A stretch of 64,000 nt of DNA. It comes from Burkholderia cepacia. Lineage in GTDB: Bacteria > Pseudomonadota > Gammaproteobacteria > Burkholderiales > Burkholderiaceae. The stretch covers positions 124,001 to 188,000 of the forward strand of contig NZ_CP013443.1 in the NCBI RefSeq assembly GCF_001718835.1, given 5' to 3'. Positions 7,850 through 17,328 of the stretch are shown here, piece by piece; position 1 is the stretch's first letter, and each line of letters begins with the position of its first letter. The translations under genes and the position numbers were made by a program. The notes below the pieces were generated by a model, which saw only the letters and a list, made by a program, of their open reading frames with translations, was not told where the DNA came from and ran no database searches.

Positions 7850-9244
7850 ATGAGTACTGCTGCTTTGGTAGAAGGCAAGATCGTACAGTGCATCGGCGCC
7901 GTTATCGACGTGGAATTCCCGCGCGACAGCATGCCGAAGATCTACGACGCGCTCATTCTCGATGGCTCGGAACTGACGCTCGAAGTCCAGCAGCAGCTGG
8001 GCGACGGCGTGGTCCGTACCATCTGTCTGGGTGCATCCGACGGCCTGCGCCGCGGCCTGACCGTGAAGAACACGGCCAAGCCGATCTCGGTGCCGGTCGG
8101 CAAGCCGACCCTCGGCCGGATCATGGACGTGCTCGGCCGTCCGATCGACGAAGCCGGCCCGATCGAAAGCGAACACACGCGTTCGATCCACCAGAAGGCT
8201 CCGGCGTTCGACGAGCTGTCGCCGTCGACCGAACTGCTCGAAACGGGTATCAAGGTCATCGACCTGATCTGCCCGTTCGCGAAGGGCGGCAAGGTCGGCC
8301 TGTTCGGCGGTGCCGGCGTGGGCAAGACCGTCAACATGATGGAGCTCATCAACAACATCGCGAAGGAACACGGCGGTTACTCCGTGTTCGCGGGCGTGGG
8401 CGAGCGTACCCGTGAAGGGAACGACTTCTACCACGAAATGAAGGACTCGAACGTTCTCGACAAGGTCGCGCTGGTGTACGGCCAGATGAACGAGCCGCCG
8501 GGCAACCGTCTGCGCGTCGCGCTGACGGGCCTGACGATGGCCGAGCACTTCCGTGACGAAGGCCTCGACGTGCTGTTCTTCGTCGACAACATCTACCGTT
8601 TCACGCTGGCCGGTACCGAAGTGTCGGCACTGCTCGGCCGTATGCCGTCGGCAGTGGGCTATCAGCCGACGCTGGCTGAAGAAATGGGCAAGCTGCAAGA
8701 GCGCATCACGTCGACCAAGAAGGGCTCGATTACGTCGGTCCAGGCCGTGTACGTCCCTGCGGACGACTTGACCGACCCGTCGCCGGCAACCACCTTCGGC
8801 CACCTGGACGCAACCGTCGTTCTGTCGCGTGACATCGCCTCGCTGGGTATCTACCCGGCGGTCGACCCGCTCGACTCGACGTCGCGCCAGATCGACCCGA
8901 ACGTGATCGGTGAAGAGCACTACTCGATCACCCGTCGCGTTCAGCAGACGCTGCAGCGCTACAAGGAACTGCGCGACATCATCGCGATTCTGGGCATGGA
9001 CGAACTGTCGCCGGAAGACAAGCTGTCGGTCGCACGTGCGCGTAAGATCCAGCGTTTCCTGTCGCAGCCGTTCCACGTCGCTGAAGTGTTCACGGGCTCG
9101 CCGGGCAAGTACGTGCCGCTGAAGGAAACGATCCGCGGCTTCAAGATGATCGTCGACGGCGAGTGCGACCACCTGCCGGAACAGGCGTTCTACATGGTCG
9201 GCACGATCGACGAAGCCTTCGAAAAGGCCAAGAAGATCCAGTAA
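7850..9244 (+). CDS. atpD: F0F1 ATP synthase subunit beta
   Basis: Beta carries the catalytic sites for ATP synthesis. The 464 residues hold the P-loop GGAGVGKT at 153-160, GERTREGNDF (catalytic Glu region), the LFFVDNIYRF Walker B block and the C-terminal DELS acidic loop, here DELSPED where many species have DELSEED. The ATG at 7850 is preceded by AAAGGAAAAG. It is separated from atpC by a 104-nt spacer with a very large hairpin. Confidence 0.98.
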   Translation: MSTAALVEGKIVQCIGAVIDVEFPRDSMPKIYDALILDGSELTLEVQQQLGDGVVRTICLGASDGLRRGLTVKNTAKPISVPVGKPTLGRIMDVLGRPIDEAGPIESEHTRSIHQKAPAFDELSPSTELLETGIKVIDLICPFAKGGKVGLFGGAGVGKTVNMMELINNIAKEHGGYSVFAGVGERTREGNDFYHEMKDSNVLDKVALVYGQMNEPPGNRLRVALTGLTMAEHFRDEGLDVLFFVDNIYRFTLAGTEVSALLGRMPSAVGYQPTLAEEMGKLQERITSTKKGSITSVQAVYVPADDLTDPSPATTFGHLDATVVLSRDIASLGIYPAVDPLDSTSRQIDPNVIGEEHYSITRRVQQTLQRYKELRDIIAILGMDELSPEDKLSVARARKIQRFLSQPFHVAEVFTGSPGKYVPLKETIRGFKMIVDGECDHLPEQAFYMVGTIDEAFEKAKKIQ

Positions 9245-9263
9245 AGGTCGGGTGTAACGCAGC

Positions 9264-9321
9264 GGGCGCCCGTGCGTCCGCGATGGCTGCCGTTCAGGCG
9301 GCTTTTCGCGGACGGGCGCCC
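9264..9321 (+). promoter_or_regulatory. Large hairpin in the atpD-atpC spacer
   Basis: GGGCGCCCGT...CCGCG on the left pairs with CGCGGACGGGCGCCC (9307-9321) over 15 bp with a 4-nt bulge on the left arm; a smaller GCCG/CGGC hairpin can form inside. No T-run follows. It probably guards the 3' end of atpD mRNA and lowers epsilon production. Confidence 0.55.
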
Positions 9322-9348
9322 ACGTAACACGCTCAACCAGGAGTCGAT

Positions 9349-9774
9349 ATGGCAACCATCAAAGTAGACGTCGTCAGCGCGGAAGAGCAGATCTTCTCGG
9401 GCGAGGCGAAATTCGTCGCGCTGCCGGGCGAAACGGGTGAGCTGGGCATTCTGCCGGGCCACACGCCGCTCATTACCCGGATTCGTCCGGGTGCGGTGCG
9501 CATCGAAGTCGAGGGCGGCAACGACGAATTCGTGTTCGTCGCAGGCGGCATTCTCGAAGTGCAGCCGGGCGCCGTGACGGTGCTCGCCGATACCGCGATC
9601 CGCGGCAAGGATCTCGACGCGGCGAAAGCCGAGGAAGCACGCAAGCGTGCCGAGGAAACGCTGCAGAACGCGAAGTCGGACCTCGACCTCGCAAAGGCGC
9701 AATCCGAGCTCGCGACCGCGATGGCGCAGCTCGAAGCGATCCAGCGTCTGGCGAAGATCCGCAGCCGGCACTAA
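9349..9774 (+). CDS. atpC: F0F1 ATP synthase subunit epsilon
   Basis: Epsilon binds gamma at the foot of the rotor and inhibits wasteful ATP hydrolysis. The 141 residues show the N-terminal beta-sandwich (LPGETGELGILPGHTPLITR) and the C-terminal helical hairpin rich in Ala, Glu and Lys. It follows CAGGAG and ends the operon, 23 nt before a strong intrinsic terminator. Confidence 0.95.
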   Translation: MATIKVDVVSAEEQIFSGEAKFVALPGETGELGILPGHTPLITRIRPGAVRIEVEGGNDEFVFVAGGILEVQPGAVTVLADTAIRGKDLDAAKAEEARKRAEETLQNAKSDLDLAKAQSELATAMAQLEAIQRLAKIRSRH

Positions 9775-9797
9775 GCCAGCCGTGCGTCGTGCAAAAG

Positions 9798-9825
9798 AAA
9801 GCAGCCTTCGGGCTGCTTTTTTTTT
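9798..9825 (+). terminator. Intrinsic terminator of the atp operon
   Basis: GCAGCC (9801-9806), TTCG loop, GGCTGC (9811-9816), then nine T residues; adjoining AAA/TTT pairs lengthen the stem. This is a textbook intrinsic terminator. Confidence 0.93.
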
Positions 9826-9953
9826 CGCCCCGGTTTCGTCAGGGTTTCGTCCGAGCGTGCTATTTCGCCCGGAAGCCGAGAATCGATGTCAGAGTGTCGT
9901 CAGCGGCGCGCGCTATCGTCCGCTGCATCAGACCGACAAAAGACGGAGACATC

Positions 9954-11680
9954 ATGGCTGCAGACCCAGGCGTGCGGGCGCTGATCGCGCCCGAAAACGG
10001 ATTGTCGTACGTGCGCGGCACGACCGACATGCCGCTCTCCGAAGCAACGATCGGCCGGTTCCTGCTCGACACGGCCGGCCGCTTTCCCGATCGTCCGGCG
10101 GTCGTGTTCCGCGAGCAGCAGGTGCGCTGGACCTGGCGCGAGTTCGCGAACGAGGTCGACGTGCTGGCCACGGGCCTCGCCGCGCTCGGCATCACGCGGG
10201 GCGATCGCGTCGGCATCTGGTCGCCGAACCGCAGCGAATGGCTGCTCACGCAGTTCGCGACCGCGCGGATCGGCGCGGTGCTCGTCAACATCAATCCGGC
10301 CTACCGGCTCGCGGAGCTCGAATACGCGCTGAACAAGGTCGGCTGTAAAGCCGTGATCGCCGCCGAGCGCTTCAAGACGTCCGCGTACGTCGAGATGCTG
10401 CAGACCATCGCGCCGGAGCTCGCCACCGCGCGCCGGGCGACCTGCATGCGGCGCGCGTGCCGAGCCTGCGCACGGTCGTGTCGATGGGCGACGTCGCGCC
10501 GGCCGGCATGTTCCGCTTCGCGGACGTGATGGCGCGCGGCCGCCAGGCCGTCGATTCCGCGCTGCTCGATGCGATCGGCGCGACGCTCGCGGCCCATGAG
10601 CCCATCAACATCCAGTTCACGAGCGGCACCACGGGCAGCCCGAAGGGCGCGACGCTCACGCATCGCAACGTCGTCAACAACGGGCGCTCGATCGCGGCCG
10701 CGATGCGCTTCACCGAACAGGACACGCTGTGCATCCCGGTGCCGCTGTATCACTGCTTCGGGATGGTGCTGGCCGTGCTCGCGTGTGTATCGAAGGGCGC
10801 GGCGATGGTGTTCCCGGGCGAAGCGTTCGACCCGGTCGCGACGCTCGCGGCGGTGGCCGACGAGCGTTGCACCGCGCTGCACGGCGTGCCGACGATGTTC
10901 ATCGCGGAGCTCGATCATCCGGCATTCGCGCAATTCGACCTGTCGACGCTGCGCACCGGGATCATGGCCGGCTCGCCGTGCCCGATCGAGACGATGAAGC
11001 GCGTCGTGTCGCAGATGCATCTGTCCGAAATCACGATCGCGTACGGGATGACGGAGACGAGCCCCGTGTCGTTCCAGAGCTCGACCGACGATCCGCTCGA
11101 GAAGCGCACGACGACGGTCGGCCGCATCCAGCCGCATCTGGAGGTGAAGATCGTCGATCCGGACGGCGAGGTCGTGCCGGTCGGCGCGACGGGCGAGCTG
11201 TGCACGAAGGGCTATTCGGTGATGCTCGGCTACTGGGACGACGACGCGAAGACGCGCGAGGTGCTCGTGGACGGCTGGATGCATACGGGCGACCTCGCGA
11301 CGCTCGATGCGGACGGTTACTGCAACATCGTCGGCCGGCTGAAGGACATGGTGATTCGCGGCGGCGAGAACGTCTATCCGCGCGAGATCGAGGAATTCCT
11401 GTTTCGGCATCCGAAGATTCAGAGCGCGCAGGTATTCGGCGTACCCGATGCGAAGTACGGCGAGGAGCTGTGCGCGTGGATCGTGCTGCGCGCGGACGAG
11501 CAGATGACCGAAGACGACGTGCGTGCGTTCTGCAACGGGCAGATCGCGCACTACAAGATCCCGCGCTACATCCGCTTCGTCGACGAACTGCCGATGACGG
11601 TGACGGGCAAGGTGCAGAAGTTCGTGATGCGCGACCGGATGATCGAGGAGCTGAAGCTCGACGTGCAGAAGACCGCGTGA
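9954..11680 (+). pseudogene. AMP-forming acyl-CoA ligase, interrupted by one frameshift
   Basis: Two overlapping frames together give one full acyl-CoA ligase of about 575 residues. Frame one runs from ATG 9954 (after GGAGAC) through TSAYVEMLQTIAPELATA. From about 10432 the sense continues in the next frame as VPSLRTVVSMGDVAPAGM. Loss of a single base in the CCGCGCGCCGGGCG stretch explains the shift. Downstream the ATP signature FTSGTTGSPKGATLTHRN, YGMTETSP, GWMHTGDLATLDADGY and the catalytic lysine region (TGKVQKFV) are intact. The family activates fatty or aromatic acids to CoA thioesters; the substrate is unknown. Everything else looks under selection, so the lesion is either recent or a sequencing error. 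Confidence 0.85.
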
Positions 11681-11686
11681 CGCGGG

Positions 11687-11716
11687 AAACGTGGCGCCCC
11701 GCGGGCCGCCACGTTT
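11687..11716 (+). terminator. Hairpin after the acyl-CoA ligase gene
   Basis: AAACGTGGCG (11687-11696) pairs exactly with CGCCACGTTT (11707-11716), and TTT closes the right arm. It starts 7 nt after the stop codon and is a likely terminator of the ligase transcript. Confidence 0.65.
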
Positions 11717-11726
11717 TCGATGGACG

Positions 11727-11752
11727 AAAAAAAGCGGGCTTATGAGCCCGCT
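11727..11752 (-). terminator. Intrinsic terminator facing the minus strand
   Basis: AGCGGGCT (11733-11740) pairs with AGCCCGCT (11745-11752) across a 4-nt loop. A run of seven A on the plus strand (11727-11733) gives a T-run on the minus strand only. It therefore ends a leftward transcript, although the nearest leftward gene ends over 550 nt away at 12305. Confidence 0.75.
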
Positions 11753-12000
11753 AAAAACCACACGCTACGGGGTTAGCGCGAGGAGACCAAAGATGAAACC
11801 GAGTCCGGCGGGGGGCCGGAAACGACTCCAACAGGGATGCCCCTCGGAAGGGCTTCGGTACGTGACCGACTGGCTCGCAGCGCTTCGCGTCCGCTCACAC
11901 TTGGCACACGAGACCGCATCCGTGTTGAAACCGTTGAGGCCATTGTGGGCGAATTAATGACCCCTCGCGGTAACAAAGTGTTTCAGGTTGTAACGCCCGC
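11727..12000 (-). ncRNA. Candidate small RNA or long 3' UTR, minus strand
   Basis: The 624-base gap between the ligase and pheC contains no convincing gene, yet it ends leftward in a good intrinsic terminator. Between about 11760 and 11980 the sequence has several possible short stems (for example around 11795-11830, where GAGTCCGGC faces GCCGG-AAAC-GACTC). A 67-codon minus-strand frame from TTG 11976 is open but Ser/Arg-rich and looks non-coding. A tiny minus-strand frame ending at 11983 (MKSLKTAKNPGKPYLAGVTT) lies just upstream. The 5' end is a guess; pheC read-through is the alternative. Confidence 0.4.
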
Positions 12001-12135
12001 CAGATAAGGCTTTCCGGGATTTTTTGCTGTTTTAAGGGATTTCATGGAGGTCATTTTTACCAATATTATCGAAAGTGTTTTCATCGCATGCGCGTAATGC
12101 GTTTTTCGTGCGCGACAGGCTCGACGAAGTCCACA

Positions 12136-12157
12136 ATTGCACGCGAAAAAGTGCAAT
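12136..12157. promoter_or_regulatory. Short inverted repeat in an AT-richer intergenic stretch
   Basis: ATTGCAC (12136-12142) and GTGCAAT (12151-12157) are exact complements around an 8-nt spacer. The surrounding 12000-12180 is clearly less GC-rich than the genes on either side. A protein-binding site or a small hairpin are both possible. Confidence 0.3.
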
Positions 12158-12304
12158 GCGCAGAGCATTCGATGTCTGACGATTCATTCGTCGGAAAGAT
12201 TTTGAAACGTGATCGAGGGGCGCGCCAGTCGGCCGTTCGGCCAAACCGCACGCCTGCGCCATCGCGTCACGCGCTGACCGCCCGAGGCGCGGCCCCGGCC
12301 GGCG

Positions 12305-13105
12305 TCACTTCAACCACTTGTCCGAGATCGCCCGGAACTCGCCGTTCGCGAGCGCGAGGTGCAGCCACTGGTCGACGTACTGCTGGAACGCGACGTCGCC
12401 GCGCGGCACCATGTACGCCTTCTCGCCGAACTGGAACGGCTTGTCCGGATGCACCGAGCACAGGCCCGGATTCAGCTTTTGCTGCAGCAGCGTCTCGGAC
12501 GCATCGGTCACCATCACGTCCGCCTTGCCCGCGAGGATTTGCTTGAAGATCGTTACGTTGTCCGGATAGACGGTGAGGTTCGCGTGCGTGAAATACTGCT
12601 TCGCGAAACGCTCGTTGGTGCCGCCCGGGTTCACGATCACGCGCGTTTCCGGCCGGTCGATCTGCGCGACGGTCTGGTATTTGCCGGCGTCCGCGCAGCG
12701 TACGATCGGCGTCTTGCCGTCGACGACGTACGGCTGCGTGAAGAACACGCGCTTCTGGCGCTCGAGCGTCGTCGAGACGCCGCCCACCGCGATGTCGCAT
12801 TTCGCGACGAAGTCGGCGGTCAGGTTCGGCCAGCTCGTCTTCACGTAGTCGGTCTTCACGCCGAGCGACTTCGCGAGCGATTCGGCCATGTCGATGTCGA
12901 TGCCCTCGAAGCGGCCGTCCGCACGGTAGTACGAATACGGCTTGTAGTCGCCCGTCGTGCAGACGCGCAGCGTGCCGCGCGCGAGTACGTCGTCGAGCCG
13001 CGAGCCGGCGCCCGGTGCGGCAGCGGTGGCGCCCGCGCCGGTCTGCGCGTGCGCGGCGGCGCAGCAAAGCAACGTGGCCGCGGCGAGCGTGGCGAATCGT
13101 TTCAT
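12305..13105 (-). CDS. pheC: Periplasmic cyclohexadienyl (prephenate/arogenate) dehydratase PheC
   Basis: The fold is that of a periplasmic amino-acid binding protein, but the sequence matches, from memory, Pseudomonas aeruginosa PheC nearly end to end. Shared blocks are TTGDYKPYSY, TSWPNL, NPGGTNERFA, HPDNVTIF-like YPDNVTIFKQI, GKADVMVTDA and CSVHPDKPF. PheC turns prephenate to phenylpyruvate and arogenate to phenylalanine outside the cytoplasm. The 266-residue precursor starts at 13105 behind GGAGGAG and has a signal peptide (MKRFATLAAATLLCCAAAHA). Longer upstream codons lack a ribosome site. It has no permease or ATPase neighbour, which also argues against an ABC transporter. It is divergent from hemE. 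Confidence 0.83.
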   Translation of the reverse strand: MKRFATLAAATLLCCAAAHAQTGAGATAAAPGAGSRLDDVLARGTLRVCTTGDYKPYSYYRADGRFEGIDIDMAESLAKSLGVKTDYVKTSWPNLTADFVAKCDIAVGGVSTTLERQKRVFFTQPYVVDGKTPIVRCADAGKYQTVAQIDRPETRVIVNPGGTNERFAKQYFTHANLTVYPDNVTIFKQILAGKADVMVTDASETLLQQKLNPGLCSVHPDKPFQFGEKAYMVPRGDVAFQQYVDQWLHLALANGEFRAISDKWLK

Positions 13106-13254
13106 CGGTCTCCTCCTTCGTTTCGTTCGATATGAGCGTCCGATCATAACGGAGCCATCGCGCGCGTCATATGGCCGCCATCGCGCCGGCATGCGCAGCC
13201 TGGCGGCGGCTGTCCGGTAAAATGCCGCTTTGCCTTCGCATCGTCGCTCCTACC

Positions 13255-14349
<1,095 letters not shown>

Positions 14350-14457
14350 ACGCAAGCGCTGTCATGCTGCACTGCGGGGTGACAGCGTTTCGTTATCGGC
14401 GCTAAACAGGGCGCAACCCCGCACCGGTTGCCGATTCAGTGCTTGTCAAGACTTGAC

Positions 14458-14656
14458 TTATACACATTTTCCTCGTTGCAGCGCGGTAGAGCCCTGTATC
14501 GGTCAAATTGCCTCGCTATGGTTCGGTAATTTGAATAGCAGCCTTATGGAATAAGGCTCCGCGGGACACCGCAACAAGCGGCGAAAATCAGCGGAAAGCG
14601 CGGCCCCGCGTGCGTTGCGGTCAGTGAGCGGCGAGTTCTCAACAAAGTTATCCACA
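14458..14656. promoter_or_regulatory. Two DnaA-box sequences in the hemE-priA gap
   Basis: TTATACACA (14458-14466) and TTATCCACA (14648-14656) both fit the TTATNCACA DnaA-box consensus. A third exact box, on the opposite strand, is inside priA at 15388-15396. They may let DnaA control priA or titrate DnaA. The 454-base gap holds no gene; besides the boxes there is a perfect 8-bp hairpin at 14540-14558. Confidence 0.5.
14540..14558 (+). repeat. Perfect hairpin in the hemE-priA gap
   Basis: AGCCTTAT (14540-14547) and ATAAGGCT (14551-14558) flank a 3-nt loop. No T-run follows, so it is not a clear terminator; its role is unknown. Confidence 0.35.
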
Positions 14657-14803
14657 GGCTGGGCAGGGTATACGGCGATTCCTAATGCGAATCCAAAACT
14701 TAGCGCCGAATCTGAAGTTTTACTTTAAGTCCGCTGCCCCGATCCGGGCGCGGATGCCGGCCGCCCATCCCGCTACGGTGCATGCCGCCGCCGGAGCGTC
14801 GCG

Positions 14804-17065
14804 ATGAGCGGTACCTACCTGCGCGTCGCGCTCGACCATCCGCTCGCCACGCTGTTCGACTACCGCTGCGACGCGCAACCGGCGCCCGTGCCGGGTACGC
14901 TCGTGCAGGTGCCGTTCGGCAAGCGGCAGGCAGTCGGGCTCGTCTGCGAAGTGACGACTCACACCGACGTGCCGCCGTCCCGGCTGCGCGCGATCGACGC
15001 GATCTGTACCGACCTGCCGCCGTTGTCGCCGGACTGGCTCGCGCTCGTGTCGTTCGCCGCCGACTACTACCAGCGCGGGCGCGGCGAAGTCGCGCTGCCG
15101 GCGCTGCCGCAGGCGCTGCGCGATGCGGGGCGCTGGGGGCGGCTGCTCGCGCCCGAGGTGCGCTACCGGCCGACGGAGGCCGGCCGCGCGGCGCTGCCCG
15201 ATGCGTTGCCCGCACGCGGGGCCGCGCTGCGGCGGCTCGCGCAGGCGCTGGTCGACACCGGCTCGCTCGCGCTGCCCGATGCGCGCGCGCTGCACCCGAA
15301 GGCGGCTGCGACGCTCGACGACTGGGCGGCGCGCGGCTGGGTCGACGTCGAGGAGATCGGCTGGGCCGATGCGCCTGTGCCCAAAGCTGTGGATAACCTG
15401 TTGGCAGCCGGTGGACGGACTGTGCCGCCGGCGCTCACGGACCAGCAGGCCGAGGCGCTCGACGCGATCCGCGCGGCGCAGGGCTTCGCGCCGTTCCTGC
15501 TGCACGGCGTGACGGGCAGCGGCAAGACCGAGGTCTATCTGCATGCGCTCGCGTCGCTGCTCGACGCCCGGCCGGACGCGCAGGCGCTCGTGCTCGTCCC
15601 CGAAATCAACCTGACGCCGCAGTTCGAGGCCGCGTTTCGCGCGCGCTTCGCGGGTGCGCTCGCCGACGACGCGATCGTCACGCTGCACAGCGGGCTCGCC
15701 GAGGGCGAGCGTGCGCGCAACTGGCTCGCCGCGCATACGGGCCGTGCGCGGATCGTGCTCGGCACGCGCCTCGCGGTGCTCGCGTCGATGCCGGCGCTCG
15801 CGCTGATCGTCGTCGACGAGGAGCACGAGCCCGCGTACAAGCAGCAGGAAGGGCTGCGCTATTCGGCACGCGATCTCGCCGTGTGGCGCGCGAAGCAGCT
15901 CGGCATCACGGTCGTGCTCGGCTCGGCCACGCCGTCCCTCGAAAGCTGGTGGCAGGCGGAGCAGGGACGCTACACGCGGCTCACGCTGTCGCGCCGCGCG
16001 GTGGCCGACGCGACGCTGCCGACCGTGCGGCTGATCGACCTCGAAGAGGAGCGGCGGCGCGGGCGCGCGTCGATGGGCGGGCTGTCGGGGCCGCTGGTCG
16101 CGGCGCTGAAGGCGCGGCTCGAGCGGGGCGAGCAGAGCCTCGTGTTCCTGAACCGGCGCGGTTACGCGCCGCAGCTCGCGTGCGACGCATGCGGCTGGGT
16201 CGCAGGCTGCCCGCGCTGCAGCGCGTACGTCGTGCTGCACAAGCCCGAGCATGCGCTGCGCTGCCATCACTGCGGCTGGGAAGCGCGCATTCCGCGATCG
16301 TGCCCCGAGTGCGGGAACGTCGACATCGCGCCGCTCGGGCGCGGCACGCAACGCATCGAGGAGGCGCTCGCCGAGGCCGTGCCGGGCGCGCGCGTGCTGC
16401 GGATCGACGCGGACAGCACGCGCCGCAAGGGCAGTGCGCAGGCGCTGTTCTCCGATGTGCACGCGGGCGAGGTCGATATCCTCGTCGGCACGCAGATGAT
16501 CGCAAAGGGGCACGACTTCCAGCGCGTGTCGCTCGTCGGCGTGCTCAATGCCGACACGGCGCTGTTCTCGCATGACTTCCGCGCGAGCGAACGGCTGTTC
16601 GCGCAGCTGATGCAGGTGAGCGGCCGCGCGGGGCGCGCCGGGCTGCCGGGCGAGGTGATGGTGCAGACGCGTTACCCGCGTCACGCGCTGTATCACGCGC
16701 TCGGTCGGCAGGATTACGTCGGCTTCGCGAATTCGACGCTCGGCGAGCGTCGCGACGCGCACCTGCCGCCGTTCGTCTACCAGGCGCTGCTGCGCGCCGA
16801 GGGGCGCACGCTCGACGCGGCGCTCGCGTTCCTGCTGCAAGCCGCGGCCGCGTTGCCGGGGCTGCCGGGCGCCGATCGCGTGACCGTGTACGACGCGGTG
16901 CCGATGACGATCGTCAAGGTCGCGAACGTCCATCGCGCGCAACTGCTGCTCGAAAGCGCGTCGCGGGCGGCGCTGCAGCATGCGCTGCGCGCATGGCAGC
17001 CGGCGTTGCGCGCACTGAAGGGCGTGCTGCGGTGGAGCGTCGAGGTCGATCCGCTGGATATCTGA
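14804..17065 (+). CDS. priA: Primosomal replication restart helicase PriA
   Basis: PriA recognises stalled forks and reloads the replisome. The 753 residues have the N-terminal 3'-DNA-binding domain, a helicase core with Walker A GVTGSGKT at about 235-242 and the DEEH box at about 338-341. Between the two RecA lobes is the zinc module with paired cysteines (CDACGWVAGCPRC, CHHCGW, CPECGN). GTQMIAKGHDF and QVSGRAGRAG are helicase motifs V and VI. The ATG at 14804 is the first Met before the conserved N-terminus. An exact DnaA box lies in the coding sequence at 15388-15396. Confidence 0.96.
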   Translation: MSGTYLRVALDHPLATLFDYRCDAQPAPVPGTLVQVPFGKRQAVGLVCEVTTHTDVPPSRLRAIDAICTDLPPLSPDWLALVSFAADYYQRGRGEVALPALPQALRDAGRWGRLLAPEVRYRPTEAGRAALPDALPARGAALRRLAQALVDTGSLALPDARALHPKAAATLDDWAARGWVDVEEIGWADAPVPKAVDNLLAAGGRTVPPALTDQQAEALDAIRAAQGFAPFLLHGVTGSGKTEVYLHALASLLDARPDAQALVLVPEINLTPQFEAAFRARFAGALADDAIVTLHSGLAEGERARNWLAAHTGRARIVLGTRLAVLASMPALALIVVDEEHEPAYKQQEGLRYSARDLAVWRAKQLGITVVLGSATPSLESWWQAEQGRYTRLTLSRRAVADATLPTVRLIDLEEERRRGRASMGGLSGPLVAALKARLERGEQSLVFLNRRGYAPQLACDACGWVAGCPRCSAYVVLHKPEHALRCHHCGWEARIPRSCPECGNVDIAPLGRGTQRIEEALAEAVPGARVLRIDADSTRRKGSAQALFSDVHAGEVDILVGTQMIAKGHDFQRVSLVGVLNADTALFSHDFRASERLFAQLMQVSGRAGRAGLPGEVMVQTRYPRHALYHALGRQDYVGFANSTLGERRDAHLPPFVYQALLRAEGRTLDAALAFLLQAAAALPGLPGADRVTVYDAVPMTIVKVANVHRAQLLLESASRAALQHALRAWQPALRALKGVLRWSVEVDPLDI

Positions 17066-17178
17066 CGGGCCGGCGCAACCTGCTTTCATGCGCGCGGTAG
17101 GGGGCTTGCATGACCGGCGCGCGTCCGCACGCCGCGGATCAGGGAAAATCCCGATCCCCGCGGCGCGGGCAACCCCTA

Positions 17179-17252
17179 GGTTGCAACCGCATAAGTGGCT
17201 GATTATATTGGCTAACTTGAGGGTGCAACCCATCTCGCAATTTGGTTGCACC
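17179..17252. promoter_or_regulatory. Cluster of PutA operator motifs before putA
   Basis: The GTTGCA motif known as the core of PutA operators occurs in GGTTGCAACC (17179-17188, a perfect palindrome), GGGTGCAACCC (17221-17231, reverse orientation) and GGTTGCACC (17244-17252). Spacing between the first two is about four helical turns. The last lies about 75 nt before the putA start. PutA probably represses its own gene here when proline is absent. Confidence 0.75.
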
Positions 17253-17328
17253 TTTTTATTGCGTGCCGTAGGATTTCGCGCATCCTCTCACGTCACTGGC
17301 CGGCTTTCGTCCGGCGCACGAACCCACC

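Noticed and set aside
11691..11957. 88-codon plus-strand frame over two terminators
   Set aside because: It runs through two hairpins, lacks a ribosome site and has no protein-like composition.
14350..14803. The DnaA boxes as a replication origin
   Set aside because: Only two boxes in the gap, no AT-rich unwinding region and no dnaA or dnaN nearby.
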